DNA of 64,000 nucleotides, from positions 682,001 to 746,000 of the forward strand of contig NZ_SOQX01000001.1 of assembly GCF_004366735.1 (NCBI RefSeq). The letters run 5' to 3'. This DNA is from Thiohalophilus thiocyanatoxydans. Lineage in GTDB: Bacteria > Pseudomonadota > Gammaproteobacteria > UBA6429 > Thiohalophilaceae. Positions 8,329 through 16,370 of the stretch are shown one piece after another. A program made the translations under genes and the position numbers. The first letter of the stretch is position 1. Each line of letters opens with the position of its first letter. The notes beneath the pieces are model-generated. The model ran no database searches and was not told the DNA's origin. It saw only the letters and a list, made by a program, of their open reading frames with translations.

Positions 8329-8358
8329 TTGCGTTTGGGAATGATAATAATTATCATT
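8329..8358 (+). promoter_or_regulatory. Fur-box promoter of the iron transporter
   Basis: A consensus Fur box, AATGATAATAATTATCATT, occupies 8340-8358; it is a nearly perfect palindrome built from NATA/TATC half-sites. It overlaps a sigma-70-like promoter, TTGCGT (8329-8334), 17-bp spacer, TATCAT (8352-8357), so that Fur with ferrous iron would block RNA polymerase. The binding protein gene starts 38 bp downstream. The Fur match is strong; promoter hexamers are a pattern match. Confidence 0.88.
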
Positions 8359-8395
8359 CATTAAACAGGCATTCTATATATATAGGCAGGAGATT

Positions 8396-9394
8396 ATGCA
8401 ATCACGTCTTATACTCTTTCTTTTATCAGGGTTATTGACTCTGCAGGCTGCCGCGGCCGATCCGCTGGTGATCTATTCCGGCCGTTCCGACAAGTTCGTC
8501 AAGCCGGTGGTCGAGGCCTTTGAAAAAGAGACCGGCATCGAGGTGCTGGTGCATGCCGGCGGTTCCACGGCATTGCTGAACAAACTCAAGCTGGAAGGCA
8601 AGCGCACTGACGCGGATCTCTACATCAGTAATGATGCCGGTAACCTGCAAAAGGGTAGCGAAATGAAGCTGTTCCGCCCGGTTCCCGAAGAGATTGCCGG
8701 GCAGATTCCGGCCAATTTCCGGGCACCGGACAACACCTGGCTGGGGCTGTCCGCCCGGGCCCGCATGCTGGTGGCCAACAGCGAGCAGTCCCAGACCGAT
8801 TTCGTCGACTCGGTGTTCGATCTCGCGGATCCGCGCCTCAAGGGCAAGCTGGCTATTACGCACAGCGGTAACGAAAGCTATATCGCCGGGGTGACGGTCT
8901 ACATGCTGGCGGCCGGCAAGGAAGTGACTCGCGACTGGCTGCAGGGCATGAAGGAGAATGTGGGCGGCAGTGTGTTTAACAAACACAGCAAGATCGTCAA
9001 CGCCGTTGCGGACGGTAAAAAAGCCATCGGTCTGGTCAATCACTACTATATTTACCGCCATCTGGATCAGTATCCCGATGCACCGCTCAAGGTAATCCCG
9101 CCGGATCAGGGTGAGGACGGAATGGGCGTCGCCTGGAACGTGGCCGGCATTGCCATGAGTCGTCATAGTCAGAAGAGCGAGGCGGCGGAAAAATTCCTGG
9201 ACTTTGTGGTTTCCGAAAAGGGCCAGAAGATGTTTGCCGAAGTGAATCGCGAATATCCCACCCGTCCCGGTGTTCCTGCGGCCGATGAAGTACCGCCACT
9301 GGATTCCTACAAGGTGGCCGATGTACCCATGGCCCGACTGGGCGAACAACGTAATGCCACGCTGGATCTGATCGAGCAGGTGGGCATGCCGTAA
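8396..9394 (+). CDS. fbpA: Iron(III) ABC transporter periplasmic binding protein
   Basis: The 332-residue protein begins with a signal peptide (MQSRLILFLLSGLLTLQAAA, cleavage near residue 20) and the mature start DPLVIYSGRSDKFV, typical of FbpA/FutA/AfuA ferric-binding proteins. The family blocks NTWLGLSARARMLV, THSGNESYIAGV and LVNHYYIYR are present; the adjacent tyrosines in the last one are the expected iron ligands. It captures ferric iron in the periplasm and hands it to the fused permease. A consensus Fur box precedes it, so it should be expressed under iron limitation. A ribosome site (AGGAG) lies before ATG 8396. Confidence 0.92.
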   Translation: MQSRLILFLLSGLLTLQAAAADPLVIYSGRSDKFVKPVVEAFEKETGIEVLVHAGGSTALLNKLKLEGKRTDADLYISNDAGNLQKGSEMKLFRPVPEEIAGQIPANFRAPDNTWLGLSARARMLVANSEQSQTDFVDSVFDLADPRLKGKLAITHSGNESYIAGVTVYMLAAGKEVTRDWLQGMKENVGGSVFNKHSKIVNAVADGKKAIGLVNHYYIYRHLDQYPDAPLKVIPPDQGEDGMGVAWNVAGIAMSRHSQKSEAAEKFLDFVVSEKGQKMFAEVNREYPTRPGVPAADEVPPLDSYKVADVPMARLGEQRNATLDLIEQVGMP

Positions 9395-9450
9395 TCGAGT
9401 CCTGCACCCGGTGACGGTGCGCCGTCATCGGGGCAGGGTATAGTGCCTTG

Positions 9451-9470
9451 CCGCCCGGTGTGCCGGGCGG
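9451..9470 (+). terminator. Intercistronic hairpin between fbpA and fbpB
   Basis: The stem CCGCCCGG/CCGGGCGG closes a 4-nt loop (TGTG). There is no long T-run, so full termination is unlikely. Hairpins in this place usually protect the binding-protein message and lower permease expression relative to it. The role is inferred; the stem is seen. Confidence 0.5.
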
Positions 9471-9496
9471 AATCTGTTTGAATCCGGAAGTATGCG

Positions 9497-11110
9497 TTGA
9501 AGACATCTGAGTTGAGTGCCACACAAACTGTCAGCCTGCCGCTGTTTAACAGCCGAATGACCCTGCGCGGTGCCCTGTCACTGCTGGTTGTGCTGCTGGC
9601 GGCGATCCCGCTGGTCTTTGTGGTTTACAGCAGTCTGCAGCTCGATGCCGCGGGTTGGGCCGGGTTGTGGACCAGCCGCCTGCCGGGTTTGTTGTGGAAT
9701 ACGTTGTCGTTGTCGGTACTGGTGGGGATCGGCAGCATCGTACTCGGGGTGTCCGCCGCCTGGTGGATTACCCGGCGGGAGTTTCCCGGTCGGCGCCTTG
9801 CCATCTGGTTGATGGTCCTGCCACTGACCATTCCCACCTATGTCTTCGCCCACATCTACACCACCCTGTTCGATGACCGTGGCTGGATCGGTCAGGCCTG
9901 GCAATGGCTGTTCGGCGCCGGCACTTCGGCACCGGATCTGTATAACGTGGTGGGCGTCAGTTTTATTCTCACCCTGGCCGGTTTTTCCTATGTGTTTTTG
10001 CTGGTGCAGGATTCCCTGTCCCGTTCCCAGCAGAACCTGGAAGAGGCGGCACGGATTCAGGGCGCCACGCCGGGGCAGGTCTTTCGGCGGATCAATCTGC
10101 CGTTGATGCGCCCGGCCATCGCCGCGGGCCTGGCGCTGGTGGTGCTGCATGTGTTGTCCGACTTCGGCGCGGTCAGCATGATGCGCTATCAGACCTTTAC
10201 CCTGAGCATCTATTTACAGATGACCGGGCGGTTCGATTACAACGCCGCCGCCGGCCTGTCTCTGGTGCTGGTCTCGCTGAGCCTGACCTTTTTGATTCTG
10301 GAGCGTTTCTTTCGTAACCGGCAACGTTACTACGGCACTGCGCAGGCCAGGCGGTATACCGCGCGCCGCGCGACCCGTTTCGAGACCGCGGCCATCTGGT
10401 TCTGGCTCGGCCTGATCGCCCTGTTTGCCTTTATTCTGCCGATCATCTGGATGCTGGTCTGGAGCTGGGAGGCCTGGATGCAGGATCTCATCAGCGACCG
10501 ATTCTGGGGCTATGTGGGGAATTCCCTGCTGGTCAGCGTGCTGGCCGCGACGTTGACCGTGGTCGTGGCGTTGCCGGTGGCCCTGTACCACGCCCGTGAG
10601 CGCAGCTGGTTGAGCCAGGCCTATCTGCATGTCTCCAGCGTCGGGTTTGTATTGCCCGGGCCGGTGATCGCGCTGGGTATCCTGGCCTTTGTCTTGAGCC
10701 AGGTGGATATCATCTACGGCAGCCTGGCGGTGCTGGTGGTTGCCATGCTGATCCGCTTTTTGCCGCTGGCCATCCAGGCCCAGGAGGCGGCCGCGCAACA
10801 ACTGACGCCGTCGATGGAAGAGGCCGCCCGCAGCCTGGGCGCCGGGACCTGGGAAAATCTGCGCCGCATTATCCTGCCGATGATCCGCGGCGGCATGATC
10901 AGCGCCTGGGTGCTGGTATTCATCGACACCCTCAAGGAGTTACCCGCCACCCTGATCCTGCGGCCCACCGGTTTCGATACCCTGCCGGTACGCATCTGGA
11001 TCGAGGCCAGCGAGGAAATGCTGGAGATGGCCGCCCCCGCCGCCCTGATGCTGGTCATCGGCACCCTGCCGGTCCTCTGGTTCCTCATGCGCCCGGTCAA
11101 ACAGCGTTAG
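9497..11110 (+). CDS. fbpB: Iron(III) ABC transporter permease, fused two-domain
   Basis: This 537-residue inner-membrane protein carries two BinPD-transport permease halves. Each has the EAA loop that docks to the ATPase: LEEAARIQGATPGQVFRRIN (about residue 180) and MEEAARSLGAGTWENLRRI (about residue 440). About twelve hydrophobic segments are visible. Start: TTG 9497 follows GGAAG at normal spacing; the nearby ATG at 9492 is at once closed by a stop, so TTG is preferred. The usual third gene, the FbpC-type ATPase, does not follow; a repeat element and the glycine operon come next. Confidence 0.9.
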   Translation: MKTSELSATQTVSLPLFNSRMTLRGALSLLVVLLAAIPLVFVVYSSLQLDAAGWAGLWTSRLPGLLWNTLSLSVLVGIGSIVLGVSAAWWITRREFPGRRLAIWLMVLPLTIPTYVFAHIYTTLFDDRGWIGQAWQWLFGAGTSAPDLYNVVGVSFILTLAGFSYVFLLVQDSLSRSQQNLEEAARIQGATPGQVFRRINLPLMRPAIAAGLALVVLHVLSDFGAVSMMRYQTFTLSIYLQMTGRFDYNAAAGLSLVLVSLSLTFLILERFFRNRQRYYGTAQARRYTARRATRFETAAIWFWLGLIALFAFILPIIWMLVWSWEAWMQDLISDRFWGYVGNSLLVSVLAATLTVVVALPVALYHARERSWLSQAYLHVSSVGFVLPGPVIALGILAFVLSQVDIIYGSLAVLVVAMLIRFLPLAIQAQEAAAQQLTPSMEEAARSLGAGTWENLRRIILPMIRGGMISAWVLVFIDTLKELPATLILRPTGFDTLPVRIWIEASEEMLEMAAPAALMLVIGTLPVLWFLMRPVKQR

Positions 11111-11136
11111 GACTTTTTTCGAAGTCTCTGGGATTT

Positions 11137-11335
11137 AACGCGGAGGGCGCGGAGGCGCAGAGACGCGGAGGAAAATCGATCCTGGGTTTTCAGTAACATT
11201 ATGGACTGACAAGAAAACCCTGCTATTTCCGGCAATCAAAATTGACTTGATGAGGGGCTGCCATCCGCACATATCTCCCGAGGCATAATGCCGTAAAAAT
11301 TATTTTGTTCTCCGCGCCTCCGCGTCCTCCGCGTT
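11137..11335. repeat. Inverted-repeat-bounded intergenic element (CGCGGAGG arms)
   Basis: The left arm at 11137-11171 is AACGCGGAGGGCGCGGAGG then CGCAGAGACGCGGAGG, i.e. degenerate 8-9 bp units. The right arm at 11310-11335 is the inverted form, CTCCGCGCCTCCGCG then TCCTCCGCGTT. About 140 bp of unlike, AT-richer DNA lie between. A second element of the same type is at 45732-45976, and the same style with CGCAGAGA arms is at 16152-16293 and 32936-33131. No reading frame inside. Confidence 0.8.
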
Positions 11336-11401
11336 ATTTCAACCACCCTAACTACTGCAAAGACCCGGTAAATTACCCAGGTATAAACCCCCGGATTCAG
11401 C

Positions 11402-11430
11402 TTGGATTCTCTTCCCCAACCCGTTAAGAT
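11402..11430 (+). promoter_or_regulatory. Predicted promoter of the glycine riboswitch operon
   Basis: TTGGAT (11402-11407), a 17-bp spacer and TAAGAT (11425-11430) form a sigma-70-like promoter. Transcription would begin near 11437, about ten bases before the first aptamer. Position relative to the riboswitch is the main support. Confidence 0.6.
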
Positions 11431-11445
11431 CACGGTATAAGCCAC

Positions 11446-11602
11446 TACCCTGTGGGAGAGTGCAGGCTTGACCTGCCGCCGAAGGCGCAACCGCCCGGAA
11501 TCGCTCAGGCAAAAGGACCGCGGGGAACAAGGCTGACTCTGGAGAGACCTCGATAATGCGGGGCACCGAAGGGGCTGAAGCTCTCAGGTGAAAGGACAGA
11601 GG
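11446..11602 (+). promoter_or_regulatory. Tandem glycine riboswitch
   Basis: Two consecutive glycine aptamers can be read. The first (about 11446-11526) has GGGAGAG, GCCGAAGGCGCAA and CTCAGGCAAAAGGACCG; the second (about 11535-11602) has CTCTGGAGAGACC, CACCGAAGGGGC and CTCTCAGGTGAAAGGACAGAG. These are the invariant family blocks. The downstream genes make and use the glycine cleavage system, the commonest target of this class. The P1 stem of aptamer 2 pairs CTCTG (11537-11541) with CAGAG (11597-11601). An intrinsic terminator follows directly, so control is probably at transcription elongation. Confidence 0.95.
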
Positions 11603-11643
11603 GGCGAAACAAGGCAGCCGGACTGCTCTGTTTCGCCTTTTTT
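11603..11643 (+). terminator. Riboswitch-controlled intrinsic terminator
   Basis: The stem GGCGAAACA (11603-11611) / TGTTTCGCC (11629-11637), nine perfect pairs with a small inner GCAG/CTGC stem, is followed by six T residues (11638-11643). It lies one base after the P1 strand of aptamer 2. An alternative helix, ACAGAG (11596-11601) with CTCTGT (11626-11631), would disrupt both P1 and this stem. Confidence 0.9.
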
Positions 11644-11674
11644 ATTTTCACCAGTTAAAGGTTGACCGGGCACC

Positions 11675-12598
11675 ATGAGCAATAAAGTCATTCCAGTTTT
11701 CGATTTCTCCCACGAGCCCAATGTCGGGCGCATGCCCCAGTGGATTCGCCAGTCCCTGAGTCATCACGAGAATTATTCCCAGACCGCGCGTAACGTGCAC
11801 AGCAATACCCTGCATACCGTTTGCGAGGAGGCCCGCTGTCCCAATCGCGGCGAGTGCTGGAGTCAGGGTACGGCCACCTTCATGCTGCTGGGCGATACCT
11901 GTACCCGCGCCTGCGGGTTTTGCGCGGTCAAGACCGGCCGTCCCGGCTGGTTCGACGATCAGGAGCCGGAGCGCATTGCCACGGCCGTGCGCGATATGGG
12001 CCTCGAGTATGTGGTGCTGACCTCGGTCAATCGCGACGACATGACCGACGGGGGAGCGACCATCTATGCGGAAACCGTGAAGGCACTGCGTCGCGACAAG
12101 CCGACGATCGGGGTCGAACTGCTGACCCCCGATTTTCATCGCTGCCAGGCGCAGTCTATCGAGATCATGAATGCCGCGTTGCGCGAGGCGGTGCATCCGA
12201 GCAGCGAACTGCAGATGGTATGGGGACATAACGTGGAGACGGTGCCGTCACTGTATAAACAGGTGCGCAAGGGCTCCAGCTATGAGCGCTCGCTGGAAAT
12301 GCTGCGCCTGGCCGCCCTGCAACCGGGCGTCGAAGCCAAATCCGCCATCATGCTGGGCCTGGGCGAAAGCCGCGAGGAAGTGCTGCAGGTGCTGCGCGAT
12401 CTGCGCGAAGTCGGGGTCAGCCGTATCGCCATCGGCCAGTACCTGCGCCCCAGTCGTTATCACCTGGCGGTCAAACGCTATTTGTCACCGGCCGAGTTTG
12501 ACGATTACGGCAAACAGGCCCGGGCGCTGGGTTTTGGCTGGGTCAAGGCCGGCCCCATGGTGCGTTCCTCCTATCATGCCGAAGAACAGCAGAACTGA
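11675..12598 (+). CDS. lipA: Lipoyl synthase, glycine-operon copy
   Basis: This radical-SAM enzyme inserts two sulfurs into the octanoyl chain on carrier proteins such as GcvH. The 307-residue protein has both iron-sulfur motifs complete: the auxiliary cluster C50-C55-C61 (CEEARCPNRGEC) and the radical-SAM cluster C76-C80-C83 (CTRACGFC). The C-terminal RSSYHAEE holds the serine ligand. Compared with the second copy at 46813-47787 it has a shorter N-terminus and a longer segment before GHNVETVP (AALREAVHPSSELQMVW). It is the first gene after the glycine riboswitch, 45 bp before gcvT, so its supply of lipoate is tied to glycine. The gene is complete and not decaying. Confidence 0.93.
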   Translation: MSNKVIPVFDFSHEPNVGRMPQWIRQSLSHHENYSQTARNVHSNTLHTVCEEARCPNRGECWSQGTATFMLLGDTCTRACGFCAVKTGRPGWFDDQEPERIATAVRDMGLEYVVLTSVNRDDMTDGGATIYAETVKALRRDKPTIGVELLTPDFHRCQAQSIEIMNAALREAVHPSSELQMVWGHNVETVPSLYKQVRKGSSYERSLEMLRLAALQPGVEAKSAIMLGLGESREEVLQVLRDLREVGVSRIAIGQYLRPSRYHLAVKRYLSPAEFDDYGKQARALGFGWVKAGPMVRSSYHAEEQQN

Positions 12599-12643
12599 CT
12601 TGTTTGTTCCGTCTTTTCACCCAATTTTAGAGTAACCAGGCTT

Positions 12644-13735
12644 ATGGGTAACCGCACTCCGCTTTATGAAGAACACCTTCGCGCCAACGCCAAGATGGTC
12701 GATTTTGGCGGCTGGGACATGCCGATCAACTACGGCTCGCAGATCGAGGAGCATAACCAGGTGCGCCAGGACGCGGGCATGTTCGATGTCTCGCACATGA
12801 CCATCGTCGATCTGAGCGGCGACAAGGTGAAACCGTTTTTGCAGTACCTGCTGGCCAACAATGTGGACCGGCTGAAGGACAAGGGCAAGGCCCTCTATAC
12901 CTGCATGCTCAACGAGCAGGGCGGGGTCATTGACGATCTGATCGTCTATTATCTGGGCGAGACGTTTTATCGCATGGTGGTCAATGCCGCGACCCGGGAA
13001 AAGGACCTGGCCTGGATCGAAAAACACGCGGCGGCCTATGACGTGACAGTGAATGTCCGGGATGACATGGCCATGATAGCGGTCCAGGGTCCCAATGCGC
13101 GCGACAAGGCGCATAAGGTACTGGGGGTGGCGATTGCCGACCAGCTGGTGGACATCAAGCCGTTTTTCATGCGCGAGATGGGCGATGTTATCGTGGCCCG
13201 CACCGGCTATACCGGTGAAGACGGCTATGAAATCATGCTGCCGGCCAACCAGGCTCCCGGAACCTGGCGACAGCTGGTTGAGGCGGGTGTCAAACCCACC
13301 GGACTGGGGGCGCGCGATACCCTGCGTCTGGAAGCCGGGATGAACCTGTACGGCCATGATATGGACGAGAACACCACCCCGCTGGAGTCCGGCCTGAGCT
13401 GGACCGTGGCCTGGGAACCGGAAGACCGGGACTTTATCGGCCGTGCCGCCCTTGCCCGGCAGAAGTCCGAGGGGGTCAAGCGGAAACTGGTCGGTCTGGT
13501 ACTCGAGGATCGCGGTGTATTGCGCGATCACCAGAAAGTGATCGTCGATGGCGAGGAAGCCGGTGAGATCACCAGTGGCAGTTTCTCGCCGACGCTGGGC
13601 AAGTCGATTGCGTTTGCGCGAGTCCCGGCCTCGGTCGGTACGCATTGCCAGGTGGATGTGCGCGGCAAGCTGTTGAACGCCCGGGTGGTCAAGCTGTCAT
13701 TTGTACGTAATGGCAAACCCTGTATTGATGTTTGA
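12644..13735 (+). CDS. gcvT: Glycine cleavage T protein (aminomethyltransferase)
   Basis: GcvT takes the aminomethyl group from the lipoyl arm of GcvH and transfers the methylene to tetrahydrofolate, releasing ammonia. The 363-residue protein shows [20 protein letters not shown] at the N-terminus, [12 protein letters not shown], the folate-binding block [15 protein letters not shown] with [20 protein letters not shown], and the C-terminal barrel ending in [10 protein letters not shown]. Length and order are normal. It lies between lipA and gcvH in the riboswitch operon. Confidence 0.97.
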   Translation: MGNRTPLYEEHLRANAKMVDFGGWDMPINYGSQIEEHNQVRQDAGMFDVSHMTIVDLSGDKVKPFLQYLLANNVDRLKDKGKALYTCMLNEQGGVIDDLIVYYLGETFYRMVVNAATREKDLAWIEKHAAAYDVTVNVRDDMAMIAVQGPNARDKAHKVLGVAIADQLVDIKPFFMREMGDVIVARTGYTGEDGYEIMLPANQAPGTWRQLVEAGVKPTGLGARDTLRLEAGMNLYGHDMDENTTPLESGLSWTVAWEPEDRDFIGRAALARQKSEGVKRKLVGLVLEDRGVLRDHQKVIVDGEEAGEITSGSFSPTLGKSIAFARVPASVGTHCQVDVRGKLLNARVVKLSFVRNGKPCIDV

Positions 13736-13767
13736 ACAAGTTTGATAATTTTCCAGAGGACAGAACA

Positions 13768-14163
13768 ATGAGCAACATTCCACAGGAACTTCGTTTTACC
13801 AAATCTCACGAATGGGTCAAGCGCGAAGAAGACGGTACACTGGTTATCGGCATTACCGATCATGCCCAGCAGCTGCTGGGTGATCTGGTCTTTGTCGAGG
13901 TACCGGAAGCCGGCAGCAGCTTCAAAGACAGCGACGACTGTGCCGTGATCGAATCGGTCAAGGCCGCCTCCGACGTCTATTGCCCGGTTGCCGGCGAAGT
14001 GATCGAAAGCAACGAAGCGCTGGCCGACGCCCCGGAAACCATCAACAACGATCCCTATGGCGATGGCTGGATCTTCAAGCTCAAGCCCGAGGACGAAGGG
14101 GCCTATGACGGCCTGATGGATGCCGATGCCTATGCCGAGGTCGTGGCGGAAGACGAACACTGA
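13768..14163 (+). CDS. gcvH: Glycine cleavage H protein (lipoyl carrier)
   Basis: GcvH shuttles the aminomethyl intermediate between the P, T and L proteins on a lipoyl arm. The 131-residue protein has the lipoylation site ESVKA with lysine about 65 and the hammerhead fold blocks EWVKREEDGTLVIGITDHAQ and NNDPYGDGWIF. The start at ATG 13768 follows AGAGGA; the in-frame ATG at 13732 would add non-conserved residues and overlap gcvT. It is the likely substrate of the lipA at the head of this operon. The L protein (dihydrolipoyl dehydrogenase) is not in the window. Confidence 0.97.
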   Translation: MSNIPQELRFTKSHEWVKREEDGTLVIGITDHAQQLLGDLVFVEVPEAGSSFKDSDDCAVIESVKAASDVYCPVAGEVIESNEALADAPETINNDPYGDGWIFKLKPEDEGAYDGLMDADAYAEVVAEDEH

Positions 14164-14207
14164 AACCCCGTCTTCAAATCGAATATTGACGTAACCAGGT
14201 AAACAGA

Positions 14208-15572
14208 ATGCCGTTTATACCCCATACTGAAAAAGATATTGCCGAAATGCTCAAGGCCATCGGCGCCGACAGCATCGAGGATCTGTTTGACGAGATCCCG
14301 GCCAACCTGCGTAGTGCCGGTCTGCAGGATGTGCCGACCAGCACCAATGAAATGGAAGTCACCCGGGTGATGCACGAGCGCGCCGATCAGGATGCGCGGA
14401 CGCTCTGTTTTCTCGGCGCCGGTGCCTATGAACATCATATCCCGGCGGCGGTATGGGAGCTGACCACCCGTGGCGAGTTCTATTCGGCCTATACGCCGTA
14501 TCAGGCCGAAGCCAGTCAGGGTACGTTGCAGCTGCTGTATGAGTATCAGACCATGATGGCCAGCCTGACCGGTATGGATGTCTCCAACGCCTCGCTGTAT
14601 GACGGCGCGTCCTCGCTGGCCGAGGCGGTATTGATGGCGGTACGCGCCAATCGCAAATCCAAGGCCAAACGCATTCTGATGCCGCGCAGCGTACACCCGG
14701 CCTATCGCAAGGTAGCGCACACCATCGTGCATAACCAGGGTATCGCGCTCGAAGAGCTCGATTACGATCGCAGCAGCGGCATTATCGATCCCGACTCATT
14801 GCCGAAGGATCCGGGCGATTTCACCGCGCTGGTGATCCCGCAGCCCAACTTCTTCGGCAATCTCGAAGAGGTGGACACCCTGACCGACTGGGCGCATCAG
14901 CATGGCGCACTGGTGATTGGCGTGGTCAACCCGACCGCCCTGGCACTGATTACACCGCCCGGTGAATGGGGCGAGATCGGCGCCGATATCGCCTGCGGTG
15001 AAGGTCAGCCGCTGGGCGCGCCGCTCGCTTCCGGCGGACCGTACTTCGGCTTCATGTGTTGTCGCCAGACGTACGTGCGCCAGATGCCGGGGCGGATCAT
15101 CGGTCGTACCGAGGATCTGGACGGCAAGGAAGGCTTCGCCCTGACCCTGCAGGCCCGCGAGCAGCACATACGCCGCTCCAAGGCCACGTCCAACATCTGC
15201 ACCAACCAGGGTCTGCTGGTCACCGCGGCCACTATTTATATGGCCTTGCTCGGTCCCCAGGGGCTGCAACGGGTTGCCAGCCATAGCCACGCCAACACGG
15301 TGAAACTGGCGGACAGGCTGGTGGATAAACTGGACGGGGCCGAGAAAGTGTTCGACCGTCCGGTATTTCATGAGGTCGTCGTGCGGCTGAAACAACCGGT
15401 GCGGGATGTTCTTCAAGGTCTGTCTGAAGAAGGTATCGTGGGTGGTTACCCGCTGGCGGAAGAATATCCGGAACTGGATAACTGTCTGCTGTTGTGTGCG
15501 ACAGAAACCAAGACCGAGGCCGATCTCGACGCCTTTGTCGAAGCGGTTGTACGTATCGCCGGCCGCCTGTAA
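14208..15572 (+). CDS. gcvPA: Glycine dehydrogenase (decarboxylating) subunit 1
   Basis: This is the N-terminal half of a split P protein: with gcvPB it forms the pyridoxal-phosphate enzyme that decarboxylates glycine and loads GcvH. The 454-residue protein opens with [15 protein letters not shown] and has the family stretches [36 protein letters not shown] and [11 protein letters not shown]. It lacks the PLP lysine, which lies in gcvPB, as in all split systems. The two halves are separated here by a tpx gene, which is unusual. Confidence 0.96.
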   Translation: MPFIPHTEKDIAEMLKAIGADSIEDLFDEIPANLRSAGLQDVPTSTNEMEVTRVMHERADQDARTLCFLGAGAYEHHIPAAVWELTTRGEFYSAYTPYQAEASQGTLQLLYEYQTMMASLTGMDVSNASLYDGASSLAEAVLMAVRANRKSKAKRILMPRSVHPAYRKVAHTIVHNQGIALEELDYDRSSGIIDPDSLPKDPGDFTALVIPQPNFFGNLEEVDTLTDWAHQHGALVIGVVNPTALALITPPGEWGEIGADIACGEGQPLGAPLASGGPYFGFMCCRQTYVRQMPGRIIGRTEDLDGKEGFALTLQAREQHIRRSKATSNICTNQGLLVTAATIYMALLGPQGLQRVASHSHANTVKLADRLVDKLDGAEKVFDRPVFHEVVVRLKQPVRDVLQGLSEEGIVGGYPLAEEYPELDNCLLLCATETKTEADLDAFVEAVVRIAGRL

Positions 15573-15636
15573 CCGGCGGACTGTTCTGTCGATTACAAAG
15601 GCATAAAGCCAAACCTGTCCTGTAAGGAGGAGCGTC

Positions 15637-16137
15637 ATGGCACAGATTACATTAAAAGGTGACCCCATCAATACCAACGGCGAACTGCCGGCCGTTGGCA
15701 GCGCGGCCCCGGCGTTTAAACTGACCACGGCCGACCTGGAAGATGTCGGTCTGGACAACTACCCGGGCAAGAAAAAACTGCTGAATATCGTGCCCAGTCT
15801 GGATACCCCGGTTTGCGCCACGTCGACCCACAAGTTCAACGAGGCGGCCAAAGGACGGGATGATGTGGTGATGCTGATCATCGCCGCCGATTTGCCCTTT
15901 GCCATGGGCCGTTTCTGTACCGGCGAGAAGCTGGATAATGTGATTCCGCTGTCCATGATGCGCGACAAGAACTTTGCCAAGGACTACGGTGTATTGATCC
16001 AGGACGGCCCGATGGCCGGCATCACCGCTCGCGCCGTGGTCGTGCTGGATGAGAACGACAAGGTGATCTACACCGAAATGGTCCCGGAAATCGCCCAGGA
16101 GCCCGACTACGACAAGGCCCTGGCAGCGCTGGGCTGA
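15637..16137 (+). CDS. tpx: Thiol peroxidase Tpx
   Basis: This atypical 2-Cys peroxiredoxin reduces hydroperoxides with electrons from thioredoxin. The 166-residue protein has the peroxidatic Cys60 in [12 protein letters not shown] and the resolving Cys94 in GRFCTGEKL, the Tpx signature, plus the N-terminal [17 protein letters not shown] very strong ribosome site (TAAGGAGGAG) precedes ATG 15637, suggesting high expression. It sits between gcvPA and gcvPB on the same strand, and a repeat element follows it, so gcvPB may have its own promoter. A protective role for lipoyl or iron-sulfur chemistry is speculation. Confidence 0.95.
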   Translation: MAQITLKGDPINTNGELPAVGSAAPAFKLTTADLEDVGLDNYPGKKKLLNIVPSLDTPVCATSTHKFNEAAKGRDDVVMLIIAADLPFAMGRFCTGEKLDNVIPLSMMRDKNFAKDYGVLIQDGPMAGITARAVVVLDENDKVIYTEMVPEIAQEPDYDKALAALG

Positions 16138-16151
16138 TTTTTAAAAAGCGT

Positions 16152-16293
16152 TTTACCGCAGAGACGCAGAGACGCAGAGTACGCAAAGGTTCTTAAATGT
16201 TGAATTTTGAATGTTAAATTTTGAATTACAGGTGGTACCGAAATTCAAAATTCAAAACTTAAAATTCAACATTACATCGCGTCTCTGCGGTAA
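16152..16293. repeat. Inverted-repeat-bounded element (CGCAGAGA arms, TTGAATTTTGAA core)
   Basis: The left arm, ACCGCAGAGACGCAGAGACG and CAGAG (16155-16179), is made of 8-bp units; the right arm, GCGTCTCTGCGGTAA (16279-16293), is its inverse. Nested inside is a second, AT-only inverted pair: ATGTTGAATTTTGAATG near 16198 and TTCAAAACTTAAAATTCAAC near 16251. The element fills the gap between tpx and gcvPB. Confidence 0.85.
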
Positions 16294-16370
16294 GAAATTT
16301 AAAAACCAGCTGACACTATGGTTGTATGAATCGTCGATGAGACGTTGTTTGACGAACTTGAGATGAGATT

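Noticed and set aside
16152-16293. Inverted-repeat elements considered as insertion sequences
   Set aside because: No transposase reading inside any of them, sizes only 80-245 bp, and no obvious target duplication; at most they are non-autonomous.
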